This document shows, piece by piece, positions 34,326-42,744 of a DNA stretch of 64,000 bases. Position 1 is the stretch's first letter. Each line of letters starts with the position of its first letter. Source of the stretch: Draconibacterium mangrovi (GTDB lineage Bacteria > Bacteroidota > Bacteroidia > Bacteroidales > Prolixibacteraceae). The stretch lies in contig NZ_JAAAGB010000001.1 of NCBI RefSeq assembly GCF_010586825.1, positions 930,001 to 994,000 on the forward strand, read 5' to 3'. Position numbers and translations under genes: made by a program. The notes under the pieces were generated by a model that ran no database searches, was not told where the DNA came from, and worked only from the letters and a program-made list of their open reading frames with translations.

Positions 34326-34709
34326 CTACTGATGAATCCTGATCCACTCAACCGTTGAATCGTTCTTAAACTTTACCACCATAAATTTGCTGTGCAGCGG
34401 CCAGAAGAGCAGCCGTTCCTGCTTAATCAGATAATAAATGTAGTTTTCGTTGTTGCGGTCGGGCTCGCCAAGCAAATCAATAATTTGCGATTGCTGAAGC
34501 GATCGGATGGTGTCGTTGTAAACCACATCGTTAACCATTTTGTCGCGAAAAGGGTAGTTCCTCCCCTCTTTGGTTTGCCACTTCGTTTTATCGAAAACCA
34601 AAGCACTGGATGGTTTATCAGACATGCCCGGTTCGTAATTTTTAACCTCCGAATTACAGGCCATGCAAAAAACAAGAACAACAACGCTGAAGAATGGTAT
34701 CGCTTTCAT
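34326..34709 (-). CDS. Small lipoprotein of unknown function
   Basis: A 127-residue protein with a type II signal peptide (lipobox cysteine at residue 18, FCMAC). The mature part contains the segments IIDLLGEPDRNNENYIYYLI and KFMVVKFKNDSTVEWIRI, which resemble the outer-membrane SmpA/BamE fold in outline; this is a weak structural impression, not an identification. It is followed after 35 bp by nothing co-directional of known partner on its 3' side and preceded by the two acyltransferase genes, so it may be the last gene of that operon. Confidence 0.7.
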   Translation of the reverse strand: MKAIPFFSVVVLVFCMACNSEVKNYEPGMSDKPSSALVFDKTKWQTKEGRNYPFRDKMVNDVVYNDTIRSLQQSQIIDLLGEPDRNNENYIYYLIKQERLLFWPLHSKFMVVKFKNDSTVEWIRIHQ

Positions 34710-34744
34710 TTGCAGGATTTTTTCATTTCAAATATACCGCAACG

Positions 34745-35689
34745 CTACACGGTCAGTTCAATTCCTTCGGGGCGTGTATGTTTCCACCGGCGGTGCGACC
34801 ATAAATAATATTCGGGTGTTTCGCGTATCACTTCTTCCATTTTCCGAATGTAGGTAAGCAAAATATCTTTCGATTCTACTTTCGACGGGTCCTCAATAAG
34901 TTGCGTAAAATGAGCTTCGTAATGGCCGCGCTTTAGTTTTTTTAGATGCAGGAAAAATATGGGCTGATTGGTTTTAATGGCAATCTTTTCGGGGCCGGTA
35001 AAAAACGGTGCTTCCCGGTTTAGAAACACGGTCCAGAACGGCGAATTGGCAGCTGGCGTCTGATCGGCTGCCAACCATAAAACGGCTGGTTCGCCACGTC
35101 GGACATGCTCGATTGCTGCGCGTGCCGATTTGTGTACCGGCACCGATTCGCCCCCCCACTTGCTTCGCGAGTGTTCAATATATTTTTCAAAAGCCATATT
35201 TCCCCGAATCGGATTCACAATCATCAGCAGTTTATGCGCCGATTTGGTTTGAATAGAGCTGCACCACTCCCAGTTGTTGTAATGAAATCCGAGCAGCATA
35301 ATACTTCGTCCTTCCCGGGCATATTGTTGTGCCTCTTCCAGACCTGTAACTTTCAGGCGCTTATCCATCTGCTTTTCGCTCATGCTGTGCAACTTGATAG
35401 TTTCAAGTGAAAAGTCGCAAAAATGACGGTAATAGCGGTGCATAATTTTACGAATCTCCTCCTCGCTTTTCTCCGGAAACGAATGGCGAAGATTATCCAG
35501 AATCACCTTTTTACGGTAGCCGACAACATACCGAACCACCAGGTAGAAAAAATCGGCAATGCCGTAAATGACCCAAAATGGCAGCACCGAAATAAATTTT
35601 AACAGCAGTACTACACCACCGTTTAACAGGCGTTTAAAAAATCCTTCGTAATAGCGTTTATCTTTTTTGCGTAAGCTCTCGTCAACCAT
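34745..35689 (-). CDS. LpxL/HtrB-like lysophospholipid or lipid A acyltransferase, copy 1
   Basis: A 314-residue inner-membrane-associated acyltransferase of the LpxL/HtrB/WaaM family, which adds secondary acyl chains to lipid A precursors. An N-terminal hydrophobic segment lies at about 28-55. The catalytic HX4E motif is visible as HYNNWE near residue 152. The later ADQTP region and the C-terminal YYLWSHRRWKHTRP motif fit the family. It is a tandem relative of the 35699-36634 gene, with nine bases between them. Bacteroidota lipid A acylation often uses this family; the acyl donor and position are unknown. Confidence 0.88.
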   Translation of the reverse strand: MVDESLRKKDKRYYEGFFKRLLNGGVVLLLKFISVLPFWVIYGIADFFYLVVRYVVGYRKKVILDNLRHSFPEKSEEEIRKIMHRYYRHFCDFSLETIKLHSMSEKQMDKRLKVTGLEEAQQYAREGRSIMLLGFHYNNWEWCSSIQTKSAHKLLMIVNPIRGNMAFEKYIEHSRSKWGGESVPVHKSARAAIEHVRRGEPAVLWLAADQTPAANSPFWTVFLNREAPFFTGPEKIAIKTNQPIFFLHLKKLKRGHYEAHFTQLIEDPSKVESKDILLTYIRKMEEVIRETPEYYLWSHRRWKHTRPEGIELTV

Positions 35690-35698
35690 ACTAAAAAA

Positions 35699-36634
35699 CT
35701 ATTGAATTAAAGCTGTGCCCTCCGGGCGTTTGTGCTTCCATCGTTTGTGGCTCCAAAGATAATACTCCGGATTCGATTTTATCACTTCCTCCATTTTTTC
35801 GATGTAACGCAACAAAATCTCCCGCTCATCAGTTTGCGTAGGTTCTTCTACCAGTAACGAGTAACTGTATTCGTACATCCCCCGCCCCAGGCGTTTAGCC
35901 TGCTGAAAAAATATGGGTTGATTGGTTTTTCGTGCAATTTTTACCGGACCACGGAAAAAAGCGGCTTCGCGGTTCATAAACACCGCCCACAGTGGCGAAC
36001 TAGCCAGAGCCCTCTGATCGGCAATTAATCCGAGCACAGCCGGCTCCTGTTTTTCAAAAAAGCGGTAAGTTACTTTTGCTGCAAGCCCCATCTGAACGGC
36101 TTCGCCACCCCAACGCTCGCGCGCTTTCTTCAAAAAATTGTCCATTGGTTCGTTGTCGCGCATTTTGTTGTACACCATCAGCAACTTACAGTTTATTTGC
36201 TGCTGCAAGGCCCCCGACCATTCCCAGTTATTGTAATGAAATGCCAATAATAGGGCGCCATTTCGTTTTTCAGCTAAATCATTTAGCTCCTCGGCACCTG
36301 AGAATTTTATACGTTTCTTCAGTTCCTTTTCCGACAATCGGTAAAGTTTAATACTCTCTAACGACACATCGCAGAAATAGCGGTAAAACTTATTCCGGAG
36401 CAGAAGAATCTCTCTTGCACTTTTCTCCGGAAATGCGTGTATTAAATTATCGGTGATTACTTCGCTGCGGTACTTCACCAAGTCTTTTATTATAAGGTAC
36501 AACACATCCGACAAAAAATACAAACACACAAAGGGAAGCAAGGCAATGACTTTTAACATAACCACGACGGCCCATTTCCCGCCATACCCGAGAAGCACTG
36601 ATAATTTTTGATTTTCTTTTTTCGATTTGCTCAT
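35699..36634 (-). CDS. LpxL/HtrB-like acyltransferase, copy 2
   Basis: A 311-residue paralogue of the preceding gene product. It has the same N-terminal membrane segment, an HX4E motif (HYNNWEW near residue 153), the ADQRA region and the YYLWSHKRWKHKRP ending. The two genes are adjacent and co-directional, a recent-looking tandem duplication that has since diverged. It may act on a different acyl position or at another step of lipid A maturation. It is the first gene of the minus-strand group that includes copy 1 and probably the small lipoprotein. Confidence 0.88.
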   Translation of the reverse strand: MSKSKKENQKLSVLLGYGGKWAVVVMLKVIALLPFVCLYFLSDVLYLIIKDLVKYRSEVITDNLIHAFPEKSAREILLLRNKFYRYFCDVSLESIKLYRLSEKELKKRIKFSGAEELNDLAEKRNGALLLAFHYNNWEWSGALQQQINCKLLMVYNKMRDNEPMDNFLKKARERWGGEAVQMGLAAKVTYRFFEKQEPAVLGLIADQRALASSPLWAVFMNREAAFFRGPVKIARKTNQPIFFQQAKRLGRGMYEYSYSLLVEEPTQTDEREILLRYIEKMEEVIKSNPEYYLWSHKRWKHKRPEGTALIQ

Positions 36635-36840
36635 TGTGTGTACTGCAAGCCCTGTTAAAATAGCTTAAAAAGCAGTTTCAAAACTACACTTTTAAGCTTA
36701 CATTCGCTAAAAATATCTCTATATTCGGTTGATGAAAACAGGAAATATGAAACGCGCATGTAAGTTCTTTTCCTCCAGGATTATGCTTAAAACAATGCGA
36801 GTTCCATCTTATTCCTTAGAAAACAAATAATTTTAATTAG

Positions 36841-37617
36841 ATGAAAACAACACTCACACTAATTTTGCTTTTAACAGGAATTTCTATAATGGCTCAAAAT
36901 ACATTTATTGCTCACCGCGGAGCTTCGTATCTGGCACCTGAAAACACAGTGGCTTCGGCAAAACTGGCATGGGAACTTGGGGCCGATGCTGTTGAAGTGG
37001 ATGTTCACCTGACGAAAGACAACCGCGTAATCGTTATTCACGACAATGACACCAAACGTACCTGCTACGGAAAAACAAATCTTACCATTGCCAAAACACC
37101 ATCTATCCTGCTGCGCGATTTGGACGCCGGCGTTTGGAAAGGGGAAGAATTTAAAGGGGAGAAGTTGCCTTTCCTGTCGGAGATAATTGAAACCGTTCCT
37201 GAAGGCAAAACACTCGTTGTAGAGATTAAAGCCGGAGGAGATGAAATTATTCCGGCACTTAGACGTATTGTTGATAACAGCGGGAAAACAGAACAGATTG
37301 TTTTTATCAGTTTTGGCTGGAAAACCATTGTTGCAGCGCATAAAGAATTTCCCGATAACAAATGCTACTGGCTGAGTTCTGTTAAACCGGGTCTAAAGAA
37401 AAAAATGGAAGAGGCCGCGGCTGAAGGACTTGCCGGCGTTAACTTAAAATATTCGGTTATCGACGAAGAAATTATGGCACAGGCCAAAGATCTTGATCTG
37501 GAAGTTCTTAGCTGGACCATCGACGACCCGGAAGAAGCCCAACGCCTAACCGATATTGGTGTAACCGGAATTACTACCAACCGCCCCAAGTGGCTGAAAG
37601 AACAAATGAATCAATAA
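36841..37617 (+). CDS. Secreted glycerophosphodiester phosphodiesterase
   Basis: A 258-residue enzyme of the GDPD TIM-barrel family, probably periplasmic: a signal peptide ends near residue 18 (IMAQN). The GDPD signature is complete, AHRGASYLAPENT at 24-36 followed by DAVEVDVHLTKD near 48-59 and the VIHD segment near 66-69. It should cleave glycerophosphodiesters to glycerol 3-phosphate and an alcohol. The gene stands alone on the plus strand, between two minus-strand operons, with no obvious partner. The promoter region (36635-36840) shows no exact -7 box. Confidence 0.93.
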   Translation: MKTTLTLILLLTGISIMAQNTFIAHRGASYLAPENTVASAKLAWELGADAVEVDVHLTKDNRVIVIHDNDTKRTCYGKTNLTIAKTPSILLRDLDAGVWKGEEFKGEKLPFLSEIIETVPEGKTLVVEIKAGGDEIIPALRRIVDNSGKTEQIVFISFGWKTIVAAHKEFPDNKCYWLSSVKPGLKKKMEEAAAEGLAGVNLKYSVIDEEIMAQAKDLDLEVLSWTIDDPEEAQRLTDIGVTGITTNRPKWLKEQMNQ

Positions 37618-37945
37618 AAAAGGGGACTCTAGTGCTTGATACTCCTTCGTTTTCATTGAACCCAGGAGTGGATTCTGTGCCAGTACGACTTCTGCCTTCA
37701 CAAATCGTTAATCACCATACTTCATTCAAGTCACAAAAAAGGGCTGCCTTTTGTTAAAAGACAACCCATAGTTTCTGACGTTTTCTGAATACTTTTCCTG
37801 TATTCTTAAAGCTTTAATTACTTAACCACATTTCAAAAATAGAGCATTATTCTGTTAAGGCGATTTAACTAAGGTAAATTATTGTTAAACAATTTTTAGG
37901 AATGTTAAAAGTGTTAATTCAGGTAAAAAGGTGATGGTAAAGAAA
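37618..37945. other. Convergent spacer after the GDPD gene
   Basis: This 328-bp spacer separates convergent genes. It contains a copy of the TCGTTAATC repeat (37705-37713), the terminator listed at 37735-37767, and otherwise AT-rich sequence without a convincing gene. Confidence 0.6.
37735..37767 (-). terminator. Intrinsic terminator of the minus-strand methyltransferase operon
   Basis: On the minus strand GGGTTGTCTTTT and AAAAGGCAGCCC pair (two mismatches) around a three-base loop and are followed by six T residues (plus-strand A run 37735-37740). It lies 180 bp after the methyltransferase stop. Confidence 0.65.
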
Positions 37946-38554
37946 TTACCCGCAATGTTTTTGGGCAACAACCAGCTGAAAAGCTCCTTTACCGATGAGT
38001 TTTGATCGTTTAATCACAAATCCGTTGACCGGTAAAATAGTAGTCAAACCACCTGCTTTTGTATAGCTTTTAAAATTACGGTTGTGTTCAACTCCTGCCA
38101 GAAACTCGGCAACTTTGCTGCCAACACCCAAATAATTTTTGGGCAAGGGAACGGCATAATCCAACACTACAATTCTTTCAGCCACTTTTTTCACCTCAGC
38201 AAAAATGGCTTTATATAACCCCGGCTCAAACTGGTGCAAAGCCATGGAAAGTATAGCCACATCAAATTTTTGCTGATAAAACATACTTAAGTTAGTGGCA
38301 TCGCAAACAACAAAAGAAGCATTGATAATCTTTTTCTTTTTGGCATGGTTGGTAGCATAACTTATCATCGATGCAGAAAGATCAACGCCGGTTACCGATT
38401 CTGCTTTATCGGCAAGCTCAAACAACTGCGCACCTGTTCCGCAAGCAATGTCAATTACAGTATCGCCTTTGTTAATTTCATGAGCAAGCCGTTTGCGCAG
38501 ATTTCCGAGCAGCGGATCGATTATTGTACTGTAAACAAAGCCGGTCTCCAACAT
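37946..38554 (-). CDS. Class I SAM-dependent methyltransferase
   Basis: A 202-residue methyltransferase of the seven-strand fold. Motif I is VIDIACGTGAQLFELAD at about residues 34-50, followed by VTGVDLSASMI, and a motif III-like hydrophobic strand LSMALHQFEPG near residues 104-114. It resembles ubiquinone/menaquinone-type small methyltransferases but the substrate is not recognisable. Its ATG (38552-38554) directly follows the stop codon of the upstream esterase gene, with no gap, so the two are almost certainly translationally coupled. A terminator follows at 37735-37767. Confidence 0.88.
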   Translation of the reverse strand: MLETGFVYSTIIDPLLGNLRKRLAHEINKGDTVIDIACGTGAQLFELADKAESVTGVDLSASMISYATNHAKKKKIINASFVVCDATNLSMFYQQKFDVAILSMALHQFEPGLYKAIFAEVKKVAERIVVLDYAVPLPKNYLGVGSKVAEFLAGVEHNRNFKSYTKAGGLTTILPVNGFVIKRSKLIGKGAFQLVVAQKHCG

Positions 38555-39487
38555 TTAATTTGTCTTTACTGATTTAAAAAAGTCCCAAATCACATCGCAG
38601 CCATTGATATCTTCATTCATATTACCGATCAACTTCTTCGGTAAATATTGTCGGGTGCCCGGCCAGGTATGACCTCCATTTTCAATTCTAATATTTATTA
38701 ACCGGATGTTTGGATCATCCGGATTTTTCCAAACCGTTTTATGAACCATACAATCGTCTGCTGTATTTTTATCGGGCAGTTCGCTCTCTTCGGCTAATTC
38801 GAAACATCCATTTTGTTGTTTCCAGAAGTTTACGCTTTTATCAACGCTCACCACCTCTCCCCTTTTTTGTTTTAAAACGGTTACCGGCCCGCCGTTGTAT
38901 GGAACCAAGGGATCAGCAGTGCCGCAAATAAATAACACCGAAACAGGATTTTCATGGACAATTTGTTGCTGATCTTCACTCATATTTGCCGCCACAACAG
39001 CAATAGCTTTAAAAACTTCGGAGCGTTCAAGCGCCAATCGCTGCACCATAAATCCACCATTAGAAATTCCACAGGCAAAAACACGATCTCTATCAATTGA
39101 AAGTTTTTTATCGAGATCGTCGATCATTACATCAAAAAAGCCCGCATCATCGATATTCAATCTGCGGGCAAGAGCCAACGTGTCGCGGTCGCCATCGTTC
39201 CACCCTCTTTTATAGCCATTCGGATAAACGGCAATAAAACCATCTCGCTCAGCCAGCTCATTAAAACGATACTTTGTAAATCGTGGCATGCGGCCCGCTC
39301 TTCCGCCTCCACCGTGTAAAATAAATACAACCGGATAATCGTTTCGCTCTGAATAATTTTCGGGAACAAACAATTCGTAGTTTCGCTCCAGCCCGTCAAC
39401 TTCAACATGCATCGTTTCCGTCCATTGCTGCGCAAAAGTGAGTTCAGTAAGAAAAACGATAGTTATTGATAGCAGCATTTTGTACAT
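38555..39487 (-). CDS. Secreted alpha/beta-hydrolase of the PHB depolymerase/esterase family
   Basis: A secreted esterase of about 310 residues with an N-terminal signal peptide (TFAQQ end near residue 20). The oxyanion region HGGGG (near residue 58) and the nucleophile elbow GISNG (Ser near 143) are clear. The probable catalytic aspartate is in CGTADPLVPY near 195 and the histidine in NGGHTWPG near 277. The family includes feruloyl esterases and poly(3-hydroxybutyrate) depolymerases; the substrate here is not determined. The ATG at 39487 is preferred to a TTG at 39496. It is zero-gap coupled to the following methyltransferase. Confidence 0.88.
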   Translation of the reverse strand: MYKMLLSITIVFLTELTFAQQWTETMHVEVDGLERNYELFVPENYSERNDYPVVFILHGGGGRAGRMPRFTKYRFNELAERDGFIAVYPNGYKRGWNDGDRDTLALARRLNIDDAGFFDVMIDDLDKKLSIDRDRVFACGISNGGFMVQRLALERSEVFKAIAVVAANMSEDQQQIVHENPVSVLFICGTADPLVPYNGGPVTVLKQKRGEVVSVDKSVNFWKQQNGCFELAEESELPDKNTADDCMVHKTVWKNPDDPNIRLINIRIENGGHTWPGTRQYLPKKLIGNMNEDINGCDVIWDFFKSVKTN

Positions 39488-39560
39488 TTCAGGCAATTGC
39501 TTTACTTCATAAACTCTATGAAGTTTGTTTTGTTGTTATCAATGTTTAAAATTAAAATTA

Positions 39561-40427
39561 ATGAAGAATTTTCTGATTCTAAGTACTCTTGCGTTGTTAT
39601 TATTCTCCTCGTTTAAATCCGACAAACCGGCCTACGTGCTTTTTAATAAAGATGGCAAGCCGGTGAAATACGAAAAAATGTTGAAGCAAATGGAAGACGC
39701 CGACATCGTATTGTTTGGCGAGTTGCACGACAATCCTATTTCGCACTGGCTGCAGCTGGAACTCACAAAAGACCTGTATCAACAACAGGGTAAAAACCTG
39801 GTTCTGGGTGCCGAAATGTTTGAAAGCGATAACCAGGTGATTATGGATGAATACCTGTCGGGAAAAATATCGAACCGGAATTTTGAAGACGAAATACGTT
39901 TGTGGCCCAATTACAAAACCGATTATAAACCGCTGGTGGAATTTGCCAAAGACAGTGGCCTTTATTTTGTGGCCACCAATGTTCCGCGTCGTTATGCATC
40001 GCTGGTTAATTCAAAAGGTTTTGAAGGGTTGGAAGAACTTTCGGACGAAGCAAAAGCTTTTTTACCACCGCTGCCGCCTGCTTACGATTCAACGTTGAAT
40101 TGTTATGCCAGTATGATGAAAATGGAAGGAATGGGTAGCCATGTTACGGCCAATTTCCCGAAAGCACAAGTCATAAAAGATGCCACCATGGCACACTTCA
40201 TACTGCAGAACTGGGAGCCGGGAAAAGTACTTTTGCATTACCATGGCGCCTATCACTCGCAAAATTTTGAAAGTATTTACTGGTACCTCAAACACGAAAA
40301 ACCGGAGCTGAACATTGTTACGATACATTCGATTACTCAGGATGATATTTCGGAATTAACAGAAAAAAATACGGGTGCTGCAGATTTTACGATTTGTGTG
40401 GATGAAGATATGACCCGAACACGATAA
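39561..40427 (+). CDS. ChaN-family (haem-binding/iron-regulated) protein
   Basis: A 288-residue protein with an N-terminal signal-like segment (MKNFLILSTLALLLFSSF) and the ChaN fold. ChaN proteins bind haem and are associated with iron handling. The family signature ADIVLFGELHDNPISHWLQ lies near residue 47-65, with conserved catalytic-like Glu and His residues, and a second conserved HYHGAYHSQNFESIYWYL segment lies near 227-244. There is no lipobox Cys visible, unlike many members. The ATG at 39561 is chosen over an upstream in-frame TTG-like start at 39525. A strong terminator follows. Confidence 0.85.
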   Translation: MKNFLILSTLALLLFSSFKSDKPAYVLFNKDGKPVKYEKMLKQMEDADIVLFGELHDNPISHWLQLELTKDLYQQQGKNLVLGAEMFESDNQVIMDEYLSGKISNRNFEDEIRLWPNYKTDYKPLVEFAKDSGLYFVATNVPRRYASLVNSKGFEGLEELSDEAKAFLPPLPPAYDSTLNCYASMMKMEGMGSHVTANFPKAQVIKDATMAHFILQNWEPGKVLLHYHGAYHSQNFESIYWYLKHEKPELNIVTIHSITQDDISELTEKNTGAADFTICVDEDMTRTR

Positions 40428-40429
40428 AA

Positions 40430-40457
40430 AAAAGCAGGAGCCTGGAATCCTGCTTTT
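40430..40457 (+). terminator. Terminator of the ChaN-family gene
   Basis: AAAAGCAGGA (40430-40439) pairs perfectly with TCCTGCTTTT (40448-40457) around an eight-base loop, immediately after the stop codon. Confidence 0.85.
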
Positions 40458-40545
40458 ATAAATGTCGTGTGACCGGAGAACGTCTTAATTCTTGTTTTTT
40501 GCTTTTTTTAAGCTTCTGCAAGTTATAGCAGGAAAGCCAAAAAGT

Positions 40546-40567
40546 AAATACCCAATATTGGGTATTT
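40546..40567. promoter_or_regulatory. Perfect 22-bp palindrome upstream of the PAS-LuxR gene
   Basis: Arm AAATACCCAAT is repeated inverted without a gap, centred at 40556/40557, about 50 bp before the regulator ATG. It has the size and symmetry of a dimer operator and may be an autoregulatory site. Confidence 0.55.
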
Positions 40568-40616
40568 TTACGTACCTTGAGGAGGTTTAAATCTTTTTTG
40601 AAAGTCACAGAACAAC

Positions 40617-41390
40617 ATGGACAATACAAGTTTAAACAGAATGAAACAAGCCTGGGAGGCTAATAAGGTAATAAGTCCGGTGAAGTCGGAATTGTACCTG
40701 AACATTATTGAACAGGTGGTAAATCTGTTTACTCCCGGAAGTTTCTATTACTACATCATGAACTTCGGAACCCTTGAAATGGATTACGTTGATTCGCGTA
40801 TAGAAACGGTTTTAGGCGTAAACACCAAAGACTGGAGCCTTGAACGATTGTTTGAGCTCGTGCACCCCGAGGACCAGGAGCAGATGCACCGCAAAGAGGC
40901 TAAAGCAGTAGATTTTACGCTTAACCGAATTGCGAAAGACGAAATATTAAAATATAAGGTGGTTTATCTTTTACGTTTGCGCCACGCCGATGGATATTAC
41001 AAAACCATATTGCAACAGTCAAAAGCGCTCACCCTCTCCGAAGACGGCAAAGTTCAGCAGGTTTTGGGCATTCATACCGATGTTACACACCTGAACATGG
41101 AGATTGACCATAAAATTTCGTTTATCGGCGACGGGCTTCCCTCCTACTACTCGCTGTCAACCGATGACGATTATCACCCGGTGGAGCTCGATTATCACAC
41201 GCTTTTTACAAATCGGGAAAAGGAAATTCTGGGCAATATTGCCAAAGGAAAAACATTTGCCGAGATTGCGGAAGTCTTAAATATTTCGCCTCACACCATT
41301 AATACCCACAAAAAAAATATTCTAAAAAAAACGGATTGCAACAACACCACCGAATTGATTGCACGTTGCGTTCGCGAAGGAGTAATTTAG
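40617..41390 (+). CDS. PAS-domain LuxR-family transcriptional regulator
   Basis: A 257-residue regulator. Residues 45-160 form a PAS-like sensor domain (ETVLGVNTKDW, LVHPEDQEQMHRKE). The C-terminal part (about 193-257) is a LuxR/FixJ helix-turn-helix, LTNREKEILGNIAKGKTFAEIAEVLNISPHTINTHKKNIL. It is not preceded by a kinase gene and lacks a receiver domain, so it probably responds to a ligand or a partner directly. A perfect palindrome about 50 bp upstream may be its operator. The gene ends directly against the convergent nadD stop, with no spacer. Confidence 0.85.
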   Translation: MDNTSLNRMKQAWEANKVISPVKSELYLNIIEQVVNLFTPGSFYYYIMNFGTLEMDYVDSRIETVLGVNTKDWSLERLFELVHPEDQEQMHRKEAKAVDFTLNRIAKDEILKYKVVYLLRLRHADGYYKTILQQSKALTLSEDGKVQQVLGIHTDVTHLNMEIDHKISFIGDGLPSYYSLSTDDDYHPVELDYHTLFTNREKEILGNIAKGKTFAEIAEVLNISPHTINTHKKNILKKTDCNNTTELIARCVREGVI

Positions 41391-42014
41391 CTAGCGGTAA
41401 AAATTCATTTCTTCAAGGTACTCCCAGCTTTTCTGTGGAAGAAAATGACGCACATCTTTACCCTCTTTTATGGCCTTACGAATAAACGATGACGAGATTT
41501 CCATTAACGGAGCATCTTTGGCCATCGTTATGTTTTTCTCGACCAGCACCTTATCCGGATCGAAACCGGGGCGTGGATAAACGATTATTCCGTAATCACC
41601 GAGTATTGTTTCGTAATTCTTCCACTTATGAAAGTTCTCGAGGTTATCCGATCCCATCAATATTTTAAAATAATAGTTCGGGTGCTGTTCTTTTAAATAT
41701 GCCAGTGTGTCGACCGTATAACTGGGTTTTGGCAGGCTGAATTCGATATTTGAAGCCCGAAAGCGGTCATCGCCTTCAACAGCACGGTGCACAAGCTCCA
41801 AACGCTGGTAATCGTCCAACAGATTGTTTTTCTTTTTTAGCGGATTATGCGGCGACACCACAAACCAAAGCTGATCGATATCGGTGTATTCTACCATATA
41901 GTTGGCAATGGCCAAATGCCCGATATGTATGGGATTGTAGCTACCAAAATAAAGCCCAACCGTTAACTGTAGATTGGTTTTGGGTGCGAGTATGTCGGTG
42001 ACGATGTTACTCAT
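41391..42014 (-). CDS. nadD: Nicotinate-nucleotide adenylyltransferase
   Basis: A roughly 207-residue enzyme that adenylylates nicotinate mononucleotide in NAD synthesis. The nucleotidyltransferase signature GLYFGSYNPIHIGHLAIANYMVEY is at residues 20-43 (HIGH motif), and the C-terminal ISSSFIRKAI motif lies near 175. The ATG at 42014 gives MSNIVTDIL; a longer frame starting at 42032 was not used. The stop directly abuts the stop of the PAS-LuxR gene. Downstream on the minus strand follow gmk and yicC, a common housekeeping grouping. Confidence 0.92.
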   Translation of the reverse strand: MSNIVTDILAPKTNLQLTVGLYFGSYNPIHIGHLAIANYMVEYTDIDQLWFVVSPHNPLKKKNNLLDDYQRLELVHRAVEGDDRFRASNIEFSLPKPSYTVDTLAYLKEQHPNYYFKILMGSDNLENFHKWKNYETILGDYGIIVYPRPGFDPDKVLVEKNITMAKDAPLMEISSSFIRKAIKEGKDVRHFLPQKSWEYLEEMNFYR

Positions 42015-42056
42015 AGTAAAGCAAAAGTACAAAAATCCTAATTTCCAATTAGCTTG

Positions 42057-42122
42057 TGAACGTCATGCTGAACTTGATTCAGCATCTCCAGGGAGCAGAT
42101 TCCGAAACCACCTCGGAATAAT
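42057..42122. repeat. Dispersed palindromic repeats between nadD and gmk
   Basis: CGTCATGCTGAACTTGATTCAGCATCT-type stem (TGCTGAA with TTCAGCA, about 42065-42085) and GATTCCGAAAC facing TCGGAAT (42098-42117). The second palindrome matches one at 11862-11880 before hisF. Confidence 0.6.
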
Positions 42123-42128
42123 TAAGTG

Positions 42129-42695
42129 TTAGTTTGACAGAAAATTTGCAATAATTCTTTCAGCCTCCACAAAAGCGTCTTCCAGCTTGTCGTTAATAAT
42201 CACCACATCAAATTGTGGTGCAAAACTTAATTCGTGCTCGGCTTTTGCCACACGCATCGCAATCTTTTCTTCGCTGTCGGTTGATCGCCCAACCAGGCGA
42301 TTACGCAACTCCTCTACCGACGGTGGCTGCACAAAAACAGCCAGAGCCTCATCGCCGTAATATTTTTTAATATTCAGGCCACCAACAACATCCACATCAA
42401 AAACCACATTTTTGCCTTGCTCGCGAATACGTTCCACTTCGCTTTTCAACGTACCATAGCTAGTTCCTTTGTACACTTCTTCCCACTCCAGAAACTCGTC
42501 GTTTTCCACTTTTGCCAAAAACTCTTCACCCGATAAAAAGTAGTAATCTTTACCGTGCGTTTCGGTGTGGCGCGGTTCTCTGCTAGTGGCAGAAATTGAA
42601 AATTCAAGATCGAAACCTTGCTGTAATAAATGTTTTACGATAGTAGTTTTCCCAGCCCCTGATGGAGCTGAGAATATGATCAATTTTCCTTTCAT
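42129..42695 (-). CDS. gmk: Guanylate kinase
   Basis: A 188-residue kinase phosphorylating GMP to GDP. The P-loop is SAPSGAGKTTIVKHL at about residues 8-22, and the GMP-binding segment SREPRHTETHGKDYYFLS is at 40-57, with DVDVVGG near 98. The length matches the family. It sits between nadD and yicC on the minus strand, in the arrangement seen in several Bacteroidota genomes. The start at 42695 is preceded by a spacer of short repeated words. Confidence 0.95.
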   Translation of the reverse strand: MKGKLIIFSAPSGAGKTTIVKHLLQQGFDLEFSISATSREPRHTETHGKDYYFLSGEEFLAKVENDEFLEWEEVYKGTSYGTLKSEVERIREQGKNVVFDVDVVGGLNIKKYYGDEALAVFVQPPSVEELRNRLVGRSTDSEEKIAMRVAKAEHELSFAPQFDVVIINDKLEDAFVEAERIIANFLSN

Positions 42696-42744
42696 TGTTT
42701 TAAGCTACGAGCCCCGAGCTGCTTGCTACGAGTTTTTAAATAAA

